DNA from: a bacterium CG2_30_54_10
Lineage (GTDB): Bacteria; Muiribacteriota; Ozemobacteria; Ozemobacterales; Ozemobacteraceae
Direction of reading: 5' to 3'
Assembly: GCA_001872985.1 (NCBI GenBank)
Contig: MNYA01000431.1
Coordinates: 1-10,960 of the forward strand
DNA: 10,960 nt
Positions 7,613-10,960 of this stretch are shown here, in pieces; the first letter of the stretch is position 1, and each line of letters starts with the position of its first letter. The position numbers and the translations under genes were made by a program. Under the pieces are notes generated by a model. It was given only the letters and a program-made list of their open reading frames with translations, was not told the DNA's origin and did not search any database.

Positions 7613-7766
7613 TTCGCTGAAAGACGTGCTTAACAAGCGCCGCTGAATTTTTCTTCCTGAGTTCTCTGGGCCCTCTGTGAACTCTGTGGTTTCTCGGTTT
7701 TCTTGGCGCCAATTTAGGTTTCTTTGGTAGTCACGCTGAAAGATAAGGAGTGGAAAAGGAGTTCCT
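7613..7766. repeat. sdhC-sdhA spacer with CTCTG-type repeat bracketed by 10-bp direct repeats
   Basis: This 154-base gap is noncoding. CTCTG occurs at 7664, 7673 and 7682, an exact 9-base period. It is followed by a T-rich stretch and the perfect 10-base palindrome TTGGCGCCAA (7703-7712). On the other strand this reads as ACAGAG-type units preceded by a GCCAAGA motif. From memory, such sequences are scattered between genes in many unrelated bacterial genomes; I cannot confirm a match. CGCTGAAAGA occurs exactly at 7615-7624 and again at 7734-7743, bracketing 109 bases, as a target-site duplication would. Just before sdhA are two AAGGAG-like sites; the nearer (AAAGGAG, 7755-7761) is 5 bases from the ATG. 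I see no convincing promoter or terminator. Confidence 0.6.
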
Positions 7767-9677
7767 ATGGTAAATGCAAAAATCCCCGATGGACCGTTGA
7801 AAGACAAATGGACTCTCTATAAGAACAGTGCGAAAGTGGTCAATGTCCCGAACAAACGAAAATACCATGTGATCGTCGTTGGCACGGGTTTGGGCGGGGC
7901 GTCAGCAGCAGCATCACTTTCTGAATTAGGATACAACGTCAAGGTGTTCTGCATCCAGGACAGCCCTCGCCGCGCACATAGCATCGCCGCCCAGGGCGGG
8001 ATCAACGCTGCTAAAAACTATCCAAATGACGGAGACAGCATCTATCGCCTTTTTCACGACACAATCAAAGGCGGCGACTTCCGAGCACGGGAGGCTAATG
8101 TTTATCGTCTGGCCGAGGTAAGCAACAATATCATCGACCAATGCGTGGCGCAGGGAGTTCCCTTCGGCAGAGAATATTCCGGATATCTCGCCAACCGCTC
8201 CTTCGGCGGAGCGCAGGTTTCCAGAACATTCTACGCTCGCGGCCAGACAGGCCAACAGCTCCTTCTAGGCGCTTACAGCGCCCTGATGAAGGAAGTCGGC
8301 CGCGGAGCGGTAAAAATATTTCCCCGTCAGGAAATGCTCGAACTCGTCGTGATCGATGGAGTCGCCAGAGGAATCGTCGTCCGTAACGTATTAACCGGCG
8401 AAATCTCGTCTCATGCCGCCGATGCGGTGGTGCTGGCCACCGGCGGTTACATGGCCGTGTTCTACCTTTCCACGAACGGCAAATCCTCCAATGTCTCCGC
8501 CATCTGGCGTGCCCACAAAAAGGGAGCTTTTTTCGCGAACCCTTGCTACACGCAGATCCACCCGACATGCATTCCGGTAAGCGGCGATCATCAGTCCAAA
8601 CTGACGTTGATGAGCGAAAGCCTTCGAAACGACGGCCGCGTCTGGGTTCCCAAAAAAGTCGGCGACAAGCGAAAACCCGCTGAAATCCCGGAGGACGAAA
8701 GAGACTATTATCTCGAGACCAGGTATCCCACTTACGGAAATCTGGTTCCTCGCGACGTTGCTTCAAGAAACGCCAAGGAAATTTGCGATGAGGGAAGGGG
8801 TGTCGGTGGGTCTGGACTGGCAGTCTACCTGGATTTCGCCGGCTCGATCGCGCACCTGGGCAAAAAGGTGATTGAGGAACGCTATGGCAACCTCTTCGAT
8901 ATGTATGAATGCATTACCGGTTCTGACGGCTACAAAGAACCAATGATGATCTACCCCGCCCCGCACTACGCAATGGGCGGCCTCTGGGTCGATTACGGTC
9001 TGATGAGCAATCTTCCCGGGTTGTTCGTTATCGGGGAGGCAAACTTCTCCGATCACGGAGCTAACCGCCTGGGGGCAAGCGCACTGATGCAAGGATTAGC
9101 CGACGGATACTTCGTCCTTCCGTACACGATCGGGGATTATCTCGCAAGGGCGGGCTTTGGGAAAAATGCCACAAATCATGCCGCCTTTGCAGAGGCCGAA
9201 CAGCAGGTAAAGGATAGAATACAGAAAGTGCTCAACCAGAAGGGCAAGAAAACCGTTGCTGAGTTCTATCGTCAGCTTGGGCAGGTCATGTGGAACAATT
9301 GCGGAATGGCCCGTAACGAGAAACGCTTGACTGAAGCCTTGAAAAAAATTCCGGAAATCCGCGACGAGTTCGAGAAAAACCTTCTCGTCCCAGGCACAGG
9401 AACGGATTTCAACCAATCATTACAGAACGCGCTTCGGCTTGCTGACCTGATGGAGTTTGCGGAACTTTTGGCACGCGATGCGCTATATCGCAAAGAATCG
9501 TGTGGAGCCCATTTCCGCGAGGAGTCCCAAACCCCCGGGGGCGAGGCTCAGCGGGATGACAAGAACTTCTGCAATGTCGCAGCCTGGGAGTTCAAGGGTC
9601 TGACAAAGGAACCGACGTTGCACGTGGAGCCTCTTGAATTCAAGGACATTGAATTGTCGCAACGAAGTTACAAGTAA
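7767..9677 (+). CDS. sdhA: Succinate dehydrogenase/fumarate reductase flavoprotein subunit
   Basis: This 636-residue catalytic subunit interconverts succinate and fumarate using covalently bound FAD. The dinucleotide fold is at residues 34-60 ([20 protein letters not shown]). His71 in [16 protein letters not shown] is the expected covalent FAD attachment site. Active-site elements follow: QIHPTCIP (His265), [11 protein letters not shown] (Glu284, Arg287), [10 protein letters not shown] (Arg329, the likely proton-shuttle arginine), [12 protein letters not shown] (His400) and [10 protein letters not shown] (Arg434). The N-terminus ([11 protein letters not shown]) matches the usual start of the Bacteroidota-like branch and supports the ATG at 7767, which has AAAGGAG 5 bases upstream. 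The C-terminal helical domain contains [12 protein letters not shown] (near residue 576). The protein appears intact and of normal length. SdhB lies 38 bases downstream. Confidence 0.97.
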   Translation: MVNAKIPDGPLKDKWTLYKNSAKVVNVPNKRKYHVIVVGTGLGGASAAASLSELGYNVKVFCIQDSPRRAHSIAAQGGINAAKNYPNDGDSIYRLFHDTIKGGDFRAREANVYRLAEVSNNIIDQCVAQGVPFGREYSGYLANRSFGGAQVSRTFYARGQTGQQLLLGAYSALMKEVGRGAVKIFPRQEMLELVVIDGVARGIVVRNVLTGEISSHAADAVVLATGGYMAVFYLSTNGKSSNVSAIWRAHKKGAFFANPCYTQIHPTCIPVSGDHQSKLTLMSESLRNDGRVWVPKKVGDKRKPAEIPEDERDYYLETRYPTYGNLVPRDVASRNAKEICDEGRGVGGSGLAVYLDFAGSIAHLGKKVIEERYGNLFDMYECITGSDGYKEPMMIYPAPHYAMGGLWVDYGLMSNLPGLFVIGEANFSDHGANRLGASALMQGLADGYFVLPYTIGDYLARAGFGKNATNHAAFAEAEQQVKDRIQKVLNQKGKKTVAEFYRQLGQVMWNNCGMARNEKRLTEALKKIPEIRDEFEKNLLVPGTGTDFNQSLQNALRLADLMEFAELLARDALYRKESCGAHFREESQTPGGEAQRDDKNFCNVAAWEFKGLTKEPTLHVEPLEFKDIELSQRSYK

Positions 9678-9715
9678 TCATTTCAAATCAAATTCAATAT
9701 CGAGGGAAAAGGAAA

Positions 9716-10468
9716 ATGAAAGAAAACCTTAATTTGACCTTGAAAGTTTGGCGGCAAAAGGACAAAAACTCCAAAGGAGGCTTTGAATTCTATAAAGCCG
9801 AGGGAATCGATAACGCAATGTCCTTCCTTGAAATGCTTGACGTTGTCAATGAAAAGTTGACCAAGGAAGGCAAGGAACCGATCGCCTTTGACCACGATTG
9901 CCGGGAAGGAATTTGCGGAACGTGCGGAGCAGTAGTCAACGGTAGACCTCATGGACCTCGAAGGGGAACCACCCTTTGCCAGCTTCACATGCGCTATTTT
10001 AGAAACAACGACACAATCACGATAGAACCTTTGAGAGCCAGGGCATTCCCTGTTGTAAAGGATCTCATCGTCGATCGTTCCGCCTTCGATCGAATTCTCG
10101 CCGCCGGTGGTTATGTTTCCGTCAAAACCGGCTGTGCCCCCGATGCCAATACGATGATCGTTTCCCGCGAGAATGCTGAACTTTCGATGGATGCGGCAGC
10201 CTGCATCGGATGTGGCGCATGTGTAGCAGGGTGCCCAAATGCCTCCGCGATGCTTTTTGTCGGCGGAAAAATCAGTCACCTTGGGCTCCTTCCTCAGGGC
10301 CGTATCGAGGCTAAAGAGCGTGCCGTCAACATGGTCAAAAAAATGGATGAGGAAGGGTTTGGAGCATGCTCGAATGAATATGAATGCCAAGGGGTCTGTC
10401 CGAAAAAGCTCAGTGTCTCAAACATTGCCAGAATGAACCGTGACTTCATCCGCGGCTCGGTCGATTGA
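9716..10468 (+). CDS. sdhB: Succinate dehydrogenase/fumarate reductase iron-sulfur subunit
   Basis: This 250-residue electron-transfer subunit links the SdhA flavin to the hemes and quinone in SdhC. The N-terminal plant-type ferredoxin domain has C62-x4-C67-x2-C70 and C88 for the [2Fe-2S] cluster. The C-terminal domain has C163-x2-C166-x2-C169-x3-C173-P and C218-x5-C224-x3-C228-P. By family rule, C163, C166, C169 and C228 hold the [4Fe-4S] cluster, while C173, C218 and C224 hold the [3Fe-4S] cluster. All ligands are present. Sequences such as [28 protein letters not shown] and [17 protein letters not shown] resemble the Bacteroidota-like branch, judged from memory. The ATG at 9716 has AAAAGG (9707-9712) and GAGG (9702-9705) upstream. 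It is the last gene of the sdhCAB set; an A/T-rich stem-loop begins at its stop codon. Confidence 0.97.
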   Translation: MKENLNLTLKVWRQKDKNSKGGFEFYKAEGIDNAMSFLEMLDVVNEKLTKEGKEPIAFDHDCREGICGTCGAVVNGRPHGPRRGTTLCQLHMRYFRNNDTITIEPLRARAFPVVKDLIVDRSAFDRILAAGGYVSVKTGCAPDANTMIVSRENAELSMDAAACIGCGACVAGCPNASAMLFVGGKISHLGLLPQGRIEAKERAVNMVKKMDEEGFGACSNEYECQGVCPKKLSVSNIARMNRDFIRGSVD

Positions 10469-10495
10469 GAAAAGAATCCTTAACTTTTCTTTTCT
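10468..10495 (+). terminator. Possible terminator after sdhB
   Basis: The perfect 7-base inverted repeat AGAAAAG (10468-10474) / CTTTTCT (10484-10490), with a 9-base loop, lies directly on the sdhB stop and is followed by a T-rich run (TTTC). Position and T-tract fit an intrinsic terminator, but the stem is mostly A-T pairs and would be weak. It is a plausible but uncertain end of the sdh transcript. Confidence 0.35.
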
Positions 10496-10960
10496 AAATC
10501 CGGTTTGGAGATGCGCCGTTTTCAGCGTTTGGTAGGTGGGTACCGTGGCTGCCAAACTTCACTAAATTCATGTTTCAATGCTTGCTTTGAAATGCTCTGT
10601 TGGAATCCAGCGAAAAAGTGGCAGCGGCTTCCAGCTGCTGCGACGCGGCAAGATGCCGCGTCCACTATTTGGGGCCAAACCGAGAAATTTAGCGGACATT
10701 GTTAGTTACGGTGGGTACAAGTCAGGAGCCAGAAACCTGGTGAGGGAGGTAAAAGGCTGTAATCAGAAAGCGAAGGGGCGTGGCCTTTGAAGCATGTTTG
10801 AATTGTTACCGACTCCGGGCTGTGTTTGAATGGCCTAAATGTGGCGAAGGCTTGAGAGCCTCCGTGCCAGCGGTGGAATCCGCTGTTATTATGGGCCGCC
10901 AAATTGCGCGAAGGTCACACCCAAGCGAAGTCAGGTGCGCAGAACCAGATGGGGCAGATT
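10469..10960. other. Noncoding tail with multiple inverted repeats; no gene recognised
   Basis: About 490 bases follow sdhB without a convincing gene. The short open frames (for example 10505-10705 from TTG, and 10578-10790) lack clear ribosome binding sites and any recognisable domain, and they overlap inverted repeats. Visible structures are a GTTTGG/CCAAAC inverted repeat (10527-10532 / 10552-10557) and two back-to-back hairpins (10621-10662). Further on are CCAG/CTGG (10729-10740), AGGCT-TGAG-AGCCT (10848-10861) and CAGCGG/CCGCTG with a 6-base loop (10868-10885). GGTGGGTAC occurs at 10535 and again at 10710. The second half could be part of a structured RNA or a degraded element that continues past the window; I cannot identify it. 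Confidence 0.6.
10621..10662. repeat. Two back-to-back 8-bp hairpins
   Basis: Two hairpins of equal size (21 bases, 8-bp stem, 5-base loop) abut exactly. The first pairs GCAGCGGC with GCTGCTGC around TTCCA (10621-10641, one G-T pair). The second pairs GACGCGGC with GCCGCGTC around AAGAT (10642-10662, perfect). The second resembles GCGGCAAGATGCCGC-type palindromic repeats that I recall from intergenic regions of other bacteria; that is memory, not a search. No T-tract follows, so it is unlikely to be a simple intrinsic terminator. Confidence 0.7.

Noticed and set aside
8131..8766. 211-residue open frame on the - strand opposite sdhA
   Set aside because: It is Arg/Trp-rich, lacks any family signature, and overlaps conserved active-site parts of sdhA; it is a shadow frame.
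9683..10390. 235-residue open frame on the - strand opposite sdhB
   Set aside because: It lies entirely over a clear sdhB with all cluster cysteines, has no recognisable domain, and is explained by codon composition of the + strand.
10505..10790. Small proteins from TTG 10505 (66 aa) or ATG 10578 (70 aa)
   Set aside because: No good ribosome binding site, no domain, and both frames run through the palindromic hairpins; they are probably chance frames.
10702..10902. 66-residue open frame on the - strand in the tail region
   Set aside because: It has no recognisable domain and covers the hairpin-rich segment; structured RNA or spacer is a better reading.

Overview
The window is a run of core respiratory genes, all on the + strand, from a Gram-negative-type bacterium of moderate G+C. 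It holds the 3' part of a complex I operon (end of nuoH, then nuoI, nuoJ, nuoK, nuoL, nuoM, nuoN), followed by a complete three-gene succinate dehydrogenase/fumarate reductase set (sdhC, sdhA, sdhB). The last ~490 bases (10469-10960) have no convincing gene. The nuo genes are very tightly packed: four-base overlaps at I/J, J/K and M/N, and a 3-base gap at L/M. This is typical of one transcript with coupled translation. The sdh genes are more loosely spaced, with gaps of 94, 154 and 38 bases.

Functionally, the nuo products build NADH:quinone oxidoreductase. The window supplies the end of the quinone-site membrane subunit NuoH, the two-cluster ferredoxin-like NuoI, the small membrane subunits NuoJ and NuoK, and the three antiporter-like proton-pumping subunits NuoL, NuoM and NuoN. 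The key charged membrane residues are present in all of them. The sdhCAB genes encode a type B complex II: a single five-helix, probably di-heme cytochrome b subunit, a flavoprotein and an iron-sulfur protein. The two complexes share the quinone pool. They could serve aerobic respiration or, run in the other direction, NADH-driven fumarate respiration; the sequence does not say which.

The taxon cannot be fixed. From memory of family sequences, the SdhA/SdhB sequences and the sdhC-A-B order look most like those of Bacteroidota, Verrucomicrobiota and related lineages. The noncoding repeats recall those scattered through genomes of several such phyla, including some uncultured ones. Treat this as a leaning only.

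The unusual content is repetitive DNA laid over otherwise ordinary genes. Two unrelated in-frame minisatellites, both with a 15-base (five-codon) period, sit in complex I genes. One adds an SQGPM/T tail to NuoJ. The other inserts an HADLG/HADHG array, preceded by an Asn-Val/Ala hexamer run, into the last inter-helix loop of NuoM. The sdhC-sdhA gap carries a CTCTG-type repeat bracketed by a 10-base direct repeat. The tail after sdhB carries back-to-back hairpins and a possible structured RNA. I found no clear evidence of a new defence, mobile or biosynthetic system in this window.
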